DNA of 64,000 bases from Diphasiastrum complanatum (taxonomy: Eukaryota > Streptophyta > Lycopodiopsida > Lycopodiales > Lycopodiaceae), in contig CM055112.1 of assembly GCA_029204225.1 (NCBI GenBank), forward strand, positions 26,984,118-27,048,117, in the 5' to 3' direction. A program made the translations under genes and the position numbers. Shown here one piece after another: positions 48,916-61,390 of this stretch; the first letter of the stretch is position 1, and every line of letters begins with the position of its first letter. The notes under the pieces were generated by a model. The model had not been told where the DNA came from, ran no database searches, and saw nothing but the letters and a program-made list of their open reading frames with translations.

Positions 48916-49172
48916 TGACAAGAGGGTGATCGACACAGCCAATGATGTTGAGTGTGCAATCAAAGGGATTGGCACAATTTTTACTTCTCTCTCTACAAAT
49001 AGGAATGTGCATTTTAAAGATGTTTTGTTTATTTTATCTATTACTAAGAATCTTCTTAGTGTGAGTCAAATGCTAAACAAGGGAGTTAGGGTGGAGTTTG
49101 ATGGAGATGCTTGCTTGATCAAGAAGGAAGATGAAGTGATTGCCCTAGGGAAGAGGCAAGGTAAATTGTTCA
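48916..49172 (+). pseudogene. copia K protease fragment (D family)
   Basis: The open frame matches the part of copy D at 20293-20555: CAIKGIGT, LSTNRNVHFKDVLF, TKNLLSVSQMLNKGV, KRQGKLFKL. It is truncated on both sides. Confidence 0.85.
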
Positions 49173-50082
49173 AACTTTACTAAAATATTTCATGATTATT
49201 CACAGAAGGACAACACCATATAAATCAAAGGCAAATGGATTAATTGAAAGAGAAAACGAGAAATTAAATAAAATTATAGATCAACACTCCACTAACTGAG
49301 ATACTAAAATACTAGCAGTTCTATGGGCATATCGTAATACAAAAAAAGATTACAACTAAAAAGACACCTTACTATTTAGTATATGGAATGTACCCACCAA
49401 TACTTCCAATCGAATTTGAAATTCCTACCTCTCAAATTTAATATGCAAAACGTGACGTTTGAAGAAGATTTCTCTAAAAGCCTGTGAGTGAGCACTATTA
49501 TATGACAATAGGAATTTAAAATTTCCAGAAAAACTACATACAAGATAGATGGGGTCATACAAAGTTATTGAAGTGTTTTGTAACAATTCGATCCAACTGG
49601 CAGATTTGGAAGGAAATTTACTTGATACAAGAGTAAACGGCTCTCGTATTAAGAAGTATCATCTATCGTAGTAAAGAGTTCGAAAATAAATCTCTTGGTT
49701 TCATGTAAGCAAATTAATAATTATGGTTTTACAAGAAAACATTTATAGATAATTTTTCTATTTTTATTTATTCTATTATTTCTATTATTTATTATTCTCT
49801 TCTCAGTCAACGAGGACGTTTCTTGATTTGAGGGGGAGGAGAGGTTTTTTATAATTAGATTTTTTTTTATAGGATTTTCGAATTTATAGACTAAGGTCAA
49901 ATTCACGTCCTCAAAATATATAAGTATCGAAATTCATGGATCAAAAAATATTAGATTCGATTCGATTGGATAATGGGTCGAACATGTTTGAATAAAATCG
50001 ATCCTTCATATTTTTCTACCCATATATTAATTTTTTGACCCTCTTTAAAATATCAATCTGATCCGATATTACTTCATATTTT
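49173..50082 (+). pseudogene. gypsy integrase end, second copy, left part
   Basis: Closely follows 26905-27755 of the first copy: ILWRTTP-type core end, VLWAYRNT, the integrase C-terminal region and the downstream AT-rich spacer. It is interrupted at 50082 by element F and resumes at 51805. Confidence 0.8.
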
Positions 50083-50159
50083 TGTGAAAGTACTGTACTT
50101 TAGGACCATAAATGGATCTACAAAAGATCCACAAGAGTGATTGAATGCTTGCTTAACAA

Positions 50160-50395
50160 TCTATCAAAAAACTAGGTTCATCTTCACCTTCAATCAAGAA
50201 CTCATAAAGGTCTTGGAGCACCAAGAGTGACTCCATCTTAACCTTCCAAATAGCATAATTTGTAGAATTCAATCTCTCACTAGCTTCTAAAAGGTATGCT
50301 CCAGCGAATCCCATCTTACTAGTGACTTCTACAAACAAGAAATAGATTTGATTGAACTTGAAACTCAAAAAGGTCTCACACTTGCTGTATTTCAC
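50160..50395 (-). pseudogene. copia F gag N-terminus
   Basis: Minus strand: AYLLEASERLNSTNYAIWK and VKMESLLVLQDLYEFL, the N-terminal copia gag motif. It stops at the junction with the LTR remnant. Confidence 0.8.
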
Positions 50396-51101
50396 TCAAA
50401 TTTGATTTCTAATCCAACAAATGGACTTATAATCACAGTTCTATCACTCCCTCACAAAGCTGAAATGAAGATAGTGAAAACTACTTTCAAACAAATCTTG
50501 CCAAGAAATGGATTTGATTGTCTCTAGAAACTCACCAAGGTCTCTCTCTTGTAGTGTTTCACTCAAATTAGATTTCTAATCCAAAAAATGGACTTATAAT
50601 CTCAGTTCTGGCACTCTCTCACAAAGTTGGAATGAAGATAAGATGATGTGAAATCTACTTACAATCAAATCTTGCCAATTTTGGCTATTTTTGGACAAAA
50701 AAATGATTGAATCTATTTCTTCCTTCTTGGTGTACTTTCAAGACCTGTTTTTAACCTTAATAGGACTTGAACAAAGCCTAGATTAATTAGATTTCATGAA
50801 AAAAATTCAAATCTAATCAATGGCAAATGATCTTGGTAAATTATTCTAGGATCTCCACCAAAAATCACACCAACAGCTCACAAACTGAATTTTTTAGGAT
50901 CAAATGAATACCATGCATTAAATGCAGGTTCAGAGGTACCCACACATGTGGAAAGTATGGATTTGGACCCCTACCAAGTTTGGGATCAAATCTCCTCACC
51001 AAAATCAAGATTCTAGCTTGCCCTCTCAATACTAGTTTTTAGCACCAAAACTTGCTAAAAATGGATTTGCATTAGATCAATGGCTTATGCTCTTGTACTT
51101 G

Positions 51102-51113
51102 GGTCTGATACCA
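51102..51113 (-). other. primer-binding site of copia F
   Basis: The complement reads TGGTATCAGACC, one mismatch, adjacent to the 5' LTR. Confidence 0.88.
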
Positions 51114-51804
51114 TGTGAAAGTACTGTACTTTAGGACCATAAATGGATCTACAAAATATCCACAAGAGTGATTGGATGCTTGCTTAACAATCTATCAAAA
51201 ACTAGTCATCAAAAAGCTGATCTAGATTGGCAAACAACAAGCATTAACAATCCAAAACATTGATCAACATTGAAATACGAGCCCACACATGTGTACTACA
51301 GGATGTAGAATGGCCTTCAACCTGAGAAACAAGTAGAAATTGATTTGGTTGCATTTGGATCACAAAAACTCAATGTACATAGTGAACTAGCTTGAGATTG
51401 CCAAGAGCTCCAAAAATTTTCTATCTTCTCACTATGGGAGCTTGGAATACATAGCAAATTCGACTTCCTTCTTGAAGTTAGGTGGATTTCCAGCATGTAA
51501 TAAGGAATTTTACTCACCCTTATTGCCCTAAAATGAAACCCAAGCCTAGATCCTAGAGTTATGCTTGGTAGGTAGTTAGTTGGTCAAATTTTCACCTTAA
51601 ACTTAGGTGTAGGTCCTATGAAGTAGGGATGACCACCAAATAGACATGACCAACTCTCTTGACTTGACCTAACCTACATTAGGAGTGGGTTGCCATGTGG
51701 CATCTTGGCCTTACATGTGCGGAACCCAATTATACACAATATTTACAATGTTCTACATGGTCTTTGATCAAGCTAGATTTGCCAATTTTTGCCAATTCTT
51801 CACA

Positions 51805-51925
51805 ATTTTTTGATCCTAATATTAACAGGTTTTGTACGACTATCATTAATACTTCCGACGGTTATTAAAACGGGAATATTAGCTATCCGATCTAGAGTGA
51901 CTAAGAGTTCTTCTTCTAATGAGCT
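51805..51925 (+). pseudogene. gypsy spacer, second copy, right part
   Basis: Matches 27757-27870 of the first copy (ACGACTATCATTAATACTTC and GGGAATATTAGCT). It continues the sequence broken by element F and ends at gypsy H. Confidence 0.75.
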
Positions 51926-53250
51926 TTTCCCTTCTTAGAATGTCCAAGACAATCCGAAGATGCTCTTTATATTCCGCCAAAAGTATTACTAAACACTAGG
52001 ATATCATCTAAGAATACCACTACGAATCTTCCCAAATATGGCCTGAAAAAATCATTCATCATTTGTTGGAAAGTTGCCGGTGCATTGGTCAAACCAAAAG
52101 GCAACACCAAAAATTCGTAGTGACCAAAGCGAGTTCGAAACCCGATTTTTGGTATATCTTTTGTCTTAATGCGTATCTGAAGGTAGCCCGATCTTAGATC
52201 TATCTTGGTAAAGTACCCAGCACCACCAAGATAGTCTATTAGATCATCCATCCACAGTAGTGGATATCTATTCTTAACGGTTACCTTGTTCAATTTCTTA
52301 TAGTCGACGCAAAACCTTATAGTCCCATCCTTCTTGGCCACCAGAACCACTGGTGATGCCCAAGGAGACTTACTAGGTTGTACCCACCCCTTTTTCAGGT
52401 AATCATGTAATTGCCTATTCACCTCACCCTCTTCCGATGCACTCATCCTATAAGGACGCTGTGCGATTGGAATTGCTCCAGGTATTAGGTCAATTTTATG
52501 ATCAACTGTCCTTTCTGGTGGTAAACCTGCAGGAAGGTCTAAAAAAACATCATTGAATTCCTGCCTAAGTTCATTATAGGCTTCAAATTTTGTAGTGTTC
52601 TCACTGGGTATATTCATGGCATTTATGTTAAGTTCTTCATCATTGCAGCAAATTATATCATTATGAAAACATAAATAAACTTTAAAATCAGAATTCTTCT
52701 TAATAGAATTAAGTTTCTGTTTAGAATAAGGGTTAACATTCTTAGTGTCAACACTTAAACTAGCCTTGATCTTAATTAAAGAATTCTCATGCATAAAAGA
52801 TAAAGATTTCTCAACAAAATCAGTTCTCAATGATTTGTTCTTATCAAAATGCCATTGTTGCCCAAGAACAATATCTACATTAGCTAATTGAACAGCATGG
52901 AATTCTAGTTTTTCAGAATAATCCTGAATGTGCAATTCTACATCAGGAACAATAAAATCCATCAAATCGGAATTACTTCCCAATGCCATTGTCACACAAT
53001 ATTTTTTCCTCACTTTTTCTGGTAAGAAGGTTTAGCGTCTGCACCAAATTTACATTAATAAAGTTATGAGTGGATCCCGTGTCAAAAAGAACATTAACAA
53101 CTTGATCATTAACTTTAACTTTAATGCAAATAAGGTCATTAGGACCAAAAACTAAAGAACTAAACAAACAAACATCCATCTCATTACTTCGAGATAGATT
53201 ACCTGAGGTTGAAGCTTGTTTTTTGACACAATCACGTGCAAGGTGGCCCT
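51926..53250 (-). pseudogene. gypsy H protease and reverse transcriptase
   Basis: Minus strand: aspartic protease motif LFDTGSTHNFI (frame 53179-52973). A shift near 53010 leads to a 348-codon frame with the protease end (VLGQQWHFD) and [81 protein letters not shown] and the catalytic [11 protein letters not shown]. It is cut off just after the catalytic aspartates at about 51926, so the thumb, RNase H and integrase are missing. Same lineage as G. Confidence 0.9.
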
Positions 53251-53720
53251 CGCCATTGCACTTGAAGCACAGGTTCTTCTTATGAGCTTCAGCTTTATCA
53301 TTGCCACCATGATGGTTTTGGTTTTCTTAGGATTGTTGGAATTGGGATGTGTTTCATTAACACCTTCCCTATCCTTCCTCTTAAATTGAAAACCTTTTTT
53401 CTGCTCATTAGGCTGTTGACCCCTAGGTGGCTTAGGTGTGTCTCAGCCCTAATAGCATCTTCTAGGGTTTATGGATGGTTCCTACGAACATCCACTTGAT
53501 AATTTTTTGGTAACCCATCAATAAACATTAACATTGGTACCTTAGAGGGAATATCACTATAAAGTGAATTCAGGTACTTATGAAAATCTTGAATAAATTG
53601 TTCCAAACTTTTATTCATGGTTAGATGACTCAACTTTTGGAAGTGTTCATAGTCAACTAAAAGTGGTAGAAAATAATTCCTAAAAAGCTTGCAAAATTCC
53701 ATTTGTCATTTCAAAAGCAA
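53228..53720 (-). pseudogene. gypsy H gag end with zinc knuckle
   Basis: CCHC knuckle CFKCNGEGHLARDC (complement of about 53228-53269). Upstream, the frame 53702-53469 reads LPLLVDYEHFQKLSHLTM, SLEQFIQDFHKYLNSL and LMFIDGLPKNYQ, the C-terminal half of gypsy gag. Stops and shifts lie between them. Confidence 0.8.
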
Positions 53721-54429
53721 CCAAAGTTTTCACATTTCTCACTATTCTAGATTTCCAAAAACCAAGAAACTAGTGTCTAGAAATGGATAACTAATGAAGC
53801 TTTATGAAAACTTCAATTTTCAGATCTGATTTTTAGATTTACAGGTCTGAAAATCAGAACTTCAAAATGACAAAAAAACAGAATTTCAAAACTTGTTTTA
53901 TGCACAAAGTTACACTACCATTCCCTTCCTACATTGCCATCTTCATGAAACTAGGAGATAGAAAGGTGTAACTAATGAAGTTTAGATGAAAACTTCACTT
54001 TTCAAATCTGATTTTCAGATTTACAGGTCTGAAAAACAGAACTTCAAAATGAAAATCAGAACTTCAAACACTTCATTTATGCAAAAAAAACACTAGTTTT
54101 GATCAAAACACATAGCTAGAATCAATCTTTTTGCCAAAAAAAAGTTTGTGTATGTAGAGGAAGACTTCCTCTACCTATCCCACAAATCTTTTTTCAGAAC
54201 TTTTAAAAACCCAAAGCCCACTTTAAAACTTCTCTAACATGATAAAAACTCAGCCCCTAAACAATTCTATAAACATCACTACTCTCTTCCCAAAGAGAAC
54301 TAGATTCATTGGGTACTTCAACTACAAGCTTCCTACAACTAGAAAAGCCTATAATCTTCCCCAAAAAAAATTTAGTTGTGATCTTAATAGAACTTGAAAA
54401 AGGTTCGAAAGGTTACCATCCTTTGTCTA
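53721..54429 (-). other. leader of gypsy H
   Basis: AT-rich, non-coding. It matches the leader of G (33950-34650), including the repeated CAGATCTGATTTTCAGATTT phrases. Confidence 0.7.
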
Positions 54430-54441
54430 GCTCTGATACCA
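54430..54441 (-). other. primer-binding site of gypsy H
   Basis: Complement TGGTATCAGAGC, perfect. Confidence 0.92.
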
Positions 54442-55522
54442 CTTTTACAAGTAGAGGTGAGGAAGTCCTCCAAATCCAAGGTAGAGCCTCCAAATGTCCT
54501 CCAAGCAACCTGCAAGCTTCAAGATGCCCCCCAACTCCAAGCTAGGATGTCTCCATCTGCAAGTAAGGATCTGCCAGCCTCCAAGGATTTCTCCTCCACC
54601 TGTGTCCCTACTCTTTAAACACAAAGATAGATAACAAGCTGGCCTCAAGTATTCACCACCCAACCATAGCTAGATCCAAGCTCCAAGCAAGACCTATCTA
54701 GCACCCCCTTGCTAACCATAAACAAATCACAAGCATACCACAACACTCCATAGCATACTCAAGATCCAGACCCTACTTATGTCCCATACCATAAGCAAGA
54801 TCCAAACCTCAAGCATACTACCACAAGAAAGCACTCTACACACTAGTAGCAACACTAGAGCATAAGCAAAGCAAACAAGAGAGATCTCTCCCCCTCCCAA
54901 TGGGCGCGCTACTACCCTCATATAGATGGCCCATGGACCTCTCCAATGCATTATGGAGTTCCATGCCCATCCAATGAGAGAGAGAGAAGCCTAGGGGAGT
55001 TAAAGAATCTCCAAGAGCCTCCATAGGCTTATGGAATGTCAAGAGACTCCTTCCATAATCTATGACTCTTTGAATGCCTTTCTTGTGGGAGTTGGGAACT
55101 CAATGGACACTTTAGAAGGGCTCTCTCCTACTAGGTCTCATTGCCCAAGTTGTGCAAGTATACTCTGGTCCTAGACCAATAAAGTGATATGGTTCAAGGT
55201 TGAGGCCCAAGGTTTAGAAAAATAGTCATCCAATGACTTTCTAACACCTCTCTAGGTTCCATACCTCCATCCAAGGCATAGACACCTACCTGCTCTTAAC
55301 CAAGAACACTACTATCTTAATCTAAGGCACCTACTCTTAATACTAAAGGTACCCCTTATCAAGGGTCACGTGACTCTATACCTCCAACTAAGGTATAGTC
55401 ACTTGCCTACCCTTATCCAAGGGCACATACCCTTAATCCTAAGGGTACCTTGCCATTTAGCCCCCAGCACTAAATGGACTATTAGGGATCTGAATTACTG
55501 CTAGTTACATAGGTATGTAACA
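54442..55522 (-). mobile_element. gypsy H 5' LTR
   Basis: 1081 bp, related along its length to the LTRs of G. The minus-strand start TGTTACATACC is the complement ending at 55522. No 3' LTR remains in the window. Confidence 0.85.
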
Positions 55523-55948
55523 CTCATCAAGGTCATCAATAAAGACTAGAGGGTGTGGTGATAAAGGAGCATCAGAAATAGAAGGGGTAAGGATAGCAGG
55601 AGGAATGCCATGTTCATTTTCCAAGTAAATGAACACTTTTCTAATGTGCATATTATGAAATTTTTTCTCTTCTTTGAATTTTTCGATGAAATCATTAAGA
55701 CGACTATAAAGATTTTCCACTAAGCTCAAAGTGTCTTTCTTCTTAACAAACTCAAGATAAATCTTTACCCAGTCAATAGTTTCAAGCAAATCAATCAGGC
55801 AAAGAATCTTATCCTCAAGTCCAGCAGATGAACATGTAGCCCTATCAGTGTTAATGACAAATTTATGCATCTCAACGATCTTTTTCATACAACAGATCAG
55901 TGTCTGAACAAAATGGTTAGGCGGAGGAAGGGGCTCCCCATAACTCAA
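55523..55948 (-). pseudogene. unidentified ORF interrupted by gypsy H
   Basis: An open frame of about 142 codons (SYGEPLPPPNHFVQTLICC, DKILCLIDLLETIDWVKIYL, SRLNDFIEKFKEEKKFHN, VFIYLENEHGIPPA) runs into the LTR end, where five more codons are LTR-encoded. It is predicted helical and rich in Leu, Lys and Glu. I do not recognise the family. A CCACAG|G acceptor-like site at about 55965 lies just upstream, so it could be the last exon of a host gene or an element-borne ORF. Confidence 0.4.
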
Positions 55949-57660
55949 AGAGGCAGCATCTTGAAACCATCCTGTGGACTAAACCATAAAAATAGACCTT
56001 TGTTAGCTTATGAATTGGATAAAAGATAAAGGTTTTAGTACTATCCCAACCAAGGAATAGTCGGACTTACACCACTAGGATGCATAGAGAGAAATACAAG
56101 TCTGCACTTAGTTCCTCTTGAAAAAGCAAGACTGAAACCTTTTGAAGTCTTTATTCATAATACAACAAGGTAAAATATGGCTGAAAAATAAAATACAGCA
56201 CTAAACATCACCATAAAGCATAACCACTTTCAAGACGTCCTGCCATCATCCCACTAAACAAAACCGCACAAGTTAGTTCAGTGAGGAAGGTGTCATAGCT
56301 GAACGCCAGTTGTTATTCATGTCCAAAGGAAGTTATACTATTTAACAGCTGTAAATAGCATTTCAAATCATAGTCCAGTCTTCTCAAACAAGAAATGTTT
56401 TAGCGATAGGCCAAGTCCTAATATTACCGTATCAGGATGAGTGCCATGTTGATTAGTTTATGGGCCAATTGGTCCGTATCAGTTCGTTTTTAGTCATAAA
56501 AAAGAGTATGAAAAGTTTTTATCGTTTTCAAATTTGCTTAGCCAAAAGACTTGGTGTGGACATGTGTGCTGGTATTAGGGCAAATCTATGCCATGCTAAC
56601 CCAAGTGACCCTTGCAGAGCAAGGTATGTCACACACTATTGTCCATACTCCTGAGCATATCCATGCTTTCCAGTTGTATCCCACCAAAAGTCTCAAGTAA
56701 CACTTATTAGGGTAAGATTAAGATTTGTCATAATTGATTGTATGCTTGTTTCTGAGCAAAACCATGCTATATAGAAATCATATATCAACCATGGTATAGG
56801 GACATTAATTTGGATAGACATGATTAATTATTAGTAAGAGATTTCCATGCCATTCTAACATTTTCATAGAAAATACGTATCTCACACATATCCATGTTGT
56901 CTAAGACCGTTTTATTGGAATCCCTACTGTAAGGTTGTTGAAAAGGATTTCTTAAAGAATCATTTAGTTGATCAACTTTATGGATGTAGTATCTTTTACT
57001 CAAGTCGTTTTTCTTGGAATATTTTTGGAAAAGTTGTGTTGAAGGAATGTAGATATTAAGATATAAAAAAATGCTCATCCCATTCTTGTTCGTGCTTTGT
57101 AGAATGCGTATAAAAATCGATTATGAAAAGTCATACTTGAATGTTTGTAGATGAGGCTTCTTGGGAGGCTGCCATTGTTCTTTTTTCGTAAATGTTTTAT
57201 CTTTATATCATAACGACAAGAAGATATAAAGTGCACGGAGTATGCTAAATTGCTTGCTTTGTAAAGTTTTAGTAGGCGGCATAACTTTTCTTTGAGTACG
57301 ATAATGCTTGGTTCTAGTACGAACTAGAAGGTATGTACATAAAAAAGCATCAGTGAATAAGGAGTGTTTCAGGTTCATGTCCATCACTGGATATAGTAAG
57401 AAAGTTGGTTTTAAGAAGGGATGCAAACAAGTAAGATGTATCCATCGCTGCCAGTCATGCATGATGCAAAAGTATCTATTTTATGAAAACCACTCAATCT
57501 ATCCATCGTTGGACAAAACATCCTTTGATGATTAAGCTTAGCAATATCTGAGAGTTAGCTTAAGAAAGCATCATACCGAATGCTACAAGCGTGAGGAGAA
57601 AGAGCTACTATAGTAAAGTGTTGAATCAAAAAGCACCTATCATATGAAATCTTTTGCCAA
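55949..57660. other. AT-rich sequence, nothing recognised
   Basis: Only short ORFs without motifs on both strands. No retroelement core seen. Confidence 0.45.
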
Positions 57661-57669
57661 GTGATTAAC

Positions 57670-58385
57670 TGGTAGGGCGCGTTTGTTGTAGAGAGAGAGA
57701 AGTGAACTCTTCACGGTGTAGTGTGGAATAATCGTCAAAATTGCATGATTTATAGTGTCATGGAGTGTGGGTTTTCGGAAGGTACAAGTGGGAGAGAGAA
57801 AATTGCCTCCCTCCAAATAGGATGTTAAATTTTAAAGTCTTGTAGTGTTTTTTGAAAATTGAAGTGGGTAATCCCCTTAGTTAAGACTCTAATTGGTTAG
57901 AAGAAATACATTGAATCTAGTCAAGTTAGTCTAGGTTTTTGGCAAGCACATAGAAACTTCCATAAGTTGATAAGCTTAGGCAAAATGATCTAAATAGTCA
58001 AGATGCCGCTATAAAAAGGCATACAAGTGTGGGAGAAATTTATCTCTCTCATTCTTCAACAATCATTCTTATCGAAGATATCTCTTTGGATTTCTACATC
58101 AATCTCTTGTATCTTGGTGGTGTATAGTGAATTTTTGTGTGTAGAATGTTTTTTTTCTTATGTATATGAATCCATACGTGTGAAAACTGATATTTTATGG
58201 ATTTTTTATGGACAGGTTCAACAAAATATCATATTTAAGTGTTTATGACAAGTTCTTGTTGATTTTTCATCTTCTGTGTTGTTGATGCATGATTTTTCAC
58301 ATTGGTAATGAAGCTAGTGTGCTCTCCAATGATTTGCCTAAAATCAAGGGGCATAATTAGGTCATTTGGATCTGATTTTTTCACG
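57670..58385 (+). mobile_element. copia LTR, diverged relative of A and D
   Basis: Its end is fixed by the primer-binding site at 58386. It shares ordered phrases with the A and D LTRs (TACATTGAATCTAGTC, TGTGTGTAGAATG, ACGTGTGAAAA) and has a TATA box (CTATAAAAAGG near 58010). The left edge is uncertain. Confidence 0.65.
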
Positions 58386-58397
58386 TGGTATCAGAGC
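58386..58397 (+). other. primer-binding site
   Basis: Perfect TGGTATCAGAGC. The leader is cut about 100 bp later by the minus-strand part of copia P. Confidence 0.93.
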
Positions 58398-58497
58398 TTT
58401 GTTGTAGGCTATATCTTAAGGAGAAGCCCATTCTAGTGAGTGTTTTGGAGGTGCCATCAATTCTAGAGTGATCTGGCAGCATCAGGGTCCTATTCTT

Positions 58498-59893
58498 CCT
58501 TCTGTAACACCATTGTGTTGTAGTGTGTAAGCTGCAGTCCTTCTGTGAATGATACCACGATCATTATAGAAGTCAGTGAAGTGATTTGAGATGTATTCGC
58601 CACCTCGATCTGTCCTGATCTACTTCACCTTGTTGCCAGTGCATCTCTATGTCCCATTCACATACTCTGTGAATATGTCAAGTGCTTCTGATTTATTTTA
58701 AATAAAATACACTCTGACAAATTTACTATAGTCATCAATGAAGATTATGTAATATTTTGAGCCTCCTACTGAGATCACATTGAAAGGCCCACATATGTCA
58801 GAATGAACTAACTCCAGAATCTTGGTCGTTCTGTAGGAGTCTTTGACAAATGGAGTGTGTGACATCTTATCCTTCAAACATGCATCACAGGTGGTCGAAC
58901 TGGTTGCATTCGAGATGCTGACCCTTGTTATTGCTCCATGATGGCTTGTTTTGTAAAGTGCCATTGAGTTCATGTGGCATAGTCTCCTGTGCCACAGAGT
59001 GTCTGGCGAATCATCATGAGTCTGATGCACTTGATATGCAGGCAGGCGTACCTTCAGGTGATATAGATCATCTTTTCTTCTGTCTTTGAGTGATCAGGGT
59101 ACTAGTACTGGCATCAACCACATTGCATGCTTCGTCAGAAAACATCACACGCATCCCTGCATTAGCTATTCTTACCACAAAAAGCAAGTCCTGCTATAGT
59201 GTAGGCACAAACAGAATGTCTTCGAGTCGTCTGTCTTTGCCATTGGTGTTGAGCCGCACAGTGAACCAATACTGTTCACTTGATATTTCGATCCATCTCC
59301 AAGAACAATAAATCTTAATGGATCGAAAATCAGACATAATTCGTCTTGATGTCACGAAGTGTGAGGTAGCTCCTGAGTCTAGGATCACCTCTTGTGTGTC
59401 AGGCGTTGACACTGCACACACGTCTGCACAAATGTAGGCAGTCGAACAATTTCTATTTGATCTCTCTTCACCCATTTTTGAGCTCTCTGGCTCCTCGACA
59501 TAAGACGAACTATTACTGTTCTCCTGTCTGTTCTGTGTTGATTTGTTTCTTGGGTTCAGACGATAGTCCATGGCTGCATGACCCTTTTTGTGGCAGTGGA
59601 TACACTCAATCTTTGGATTGAGCCAACACGTATCAACTATGTGCCCATCACATCTGCATCTCACGTAGGTTTTCTTTTCTCCACTTTGCTGTTTCGACCC
59701 CCCTTTGCTCTTCCATTTGCCTTTACTGGTTCCTTCTACTTGCTGATCACGATCCTCTGACTCCCTCTTAGGCTTGAATTGCTTTTTTTATTTTTCTTTG
59801 TTGCCATAGAGGGCTTGGTCAGAACCATCCTTGTGATCAAGGTGCTCTCTAGCCTCGACTTCCTCTCAAATCTCGACAATTGTCTTTTCGAGG
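58498..59893 (-). pseudogene. copia P, inverted half: gag end, protease, integrase start
   Basis: Minus strand from 59664: zinc knuckle CIHCHKKGHAAMDY, in which the last Cys is Tyr, then protease VILDSGATSHFV. After frame changes come pre-integrase LWHRRLCHMNSM and CDACLKDKMSHTPF and integrase ELVHSDICGPFN and IIFIDDYSKF. A stop at 58698 is followed by decayed integrase to the AAYT region at about 58500. The same integrase segment recurs in plus orientation from 59894. Confidence 0.82.
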
Positions 59894-61362
59894 GTGTTAG
59901 TGCATTCTGACATTTGTGGGCCTTTCAATGTGATCTCAGTAGGAGACTACAAATACTATATAACCTTCATTGATGATTATAACAAATTTTCCAGAGTGTA
60001 TTTTATTCAGAATAAATCTGAAGCACTTGATAAATTCACAAAGTATGTGAATTGGACTGAGAGATGTACATGCAACAAAGTGAAGCAAATCAGGATAGAT
60101 CGAGGTGGCAAATAAATCTCGAATCGCTTCACTGACTTCTGCACTGAACGTGTCATCATTGAAAGAAGGACTGCAGCCTACACACCGCAGAACAATGGTG
60201 TTGCCAAAAGAAAGAACAGGATCCTGATGGAAGCTGCCAGATGCATGATGGCCTACTCGAAATCTCCAAGGGTACTATAGGCTGAAGCAGTGGCTACAAC
60301 CGCATACATCCAGAACAGGACAGGTAAGTTTGGTGTCCCTCACACGACACCACACGAGTTATGGTGGGGTAGAAAGCACAACCTGTCTCACATCAAAATC
60401 TTTGGCTGTACAGCTTATGCACATATTCCTGATAAGCTTCGAAAGAAGCTTGATGAGAAAGTCAACATGGATTTCTAGTAGGTTATGACAACAATTCGTC
60501 ATACTACAGAGTCTACATGCCAAACACGAACATTGTAAAAACAGTAAGAGATGTCAGATTTGATGAGAGCGGGACAATGGCCAATGACGATCCTATCGGC
60601 TACAAAGTTCTGGAGAGACAATACTATGACCTGCCGCTAGTGACAGAGGGAGCAGAGGACGAACACAAAAATGAAGATTTTCGAGTCGTTCCCCATTCGA
60701 GTGACAAATCTGAAGATGAAAGATTCAAGAGGTAGCCTACTGCTACAGTTCCTGTAAACCAAGATGGTTCCGGACCTAGCAGAGCAGACAAAGGCAAAGG
60801 CATTGTTGTCCCAGGAGGATCTCCTAGAAGGTCGGCAAGACCACGAAGAGCGCCAGCAAGATACGTGCCAAGTAGCTCAGCTTCTACATCAGAAGAGTTC
60901 TACGGATTCAGTGGTGAACCACAGACTTTCGAGGAAGCGATTGAATGTCCAGAGAAGAAAAAGTAGATCCAAGCCATGAAAGAAGAGATGGAGTCCATGA
61001 GGAAGAAACATATATGGACATTGCAACCATTAGCTCATAAGCACAAGACTGTCAAATGCAAATGGGTTTTTAAGCCCAAATACGGACCAGATGGGAATAT
61101 CACAAAATACAAGACAAGACTGGTAGTGAAGAGATTTTCTCAGAGATACGGTATTGACTACTGTTGTCAAACATTCGTCCCTACGTCTGTTATTTTTATA
61201 TGCAGCTGCTTATGACCTCAGGATCCACATTGTGGACGAGAAAACAGTCTTCTTGCATGGCGAGCTAGACGAAGAGGTCTATATGGATCAACCCCCAAGA
61301 TATGTCTCGAATTCACTTCTTGATTATGCATGCAGAATGCATAGAAGTAGGAAACATATCTA
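59894..61362 (+). pseudogene. copia P, forward half: integrase and RT
   Basis: Starts inside integrase (LVHSDICGPFNVISVG, ITFIDDYNKF, DRGGK) and continues with RTAAYTPQQNGVAKRKNR, HELWWGRKHNLSHIKIFG and the linker. The RT start is KCKWVFKPKYGPDGNITKYK and RFSQRYGIDY, then HGELDEEVYMDQPP and YACRMHRS, where it is cut before the catalytic motif. At least five stops or shifts. Near-identical RT phrases occur in N. Confidence 0.85.
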
Positions 61363-61390
61363 AGTCAATAATGACAAGAAACATACAAAA

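Larger units (their letters stand above)
50083..51804 (-). mobile_element. copia F, deletion derivative with target duplication
   Basis: 1722-bp insertion, TG...CA, flanked by the perfect 5-bp duplication ATTTT (50078-50082 and 51805-51809). In minus orientation it has the 5' LTR 51114-51804 (691 bp), primer-binding site 51102-51113, a leader, the first 80 or so codons of gag, and then only the last ~93 bp of the 3' LTR (50083-50175). Everything from mid-gag through RNase H is gone. Confidence 0.88.
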
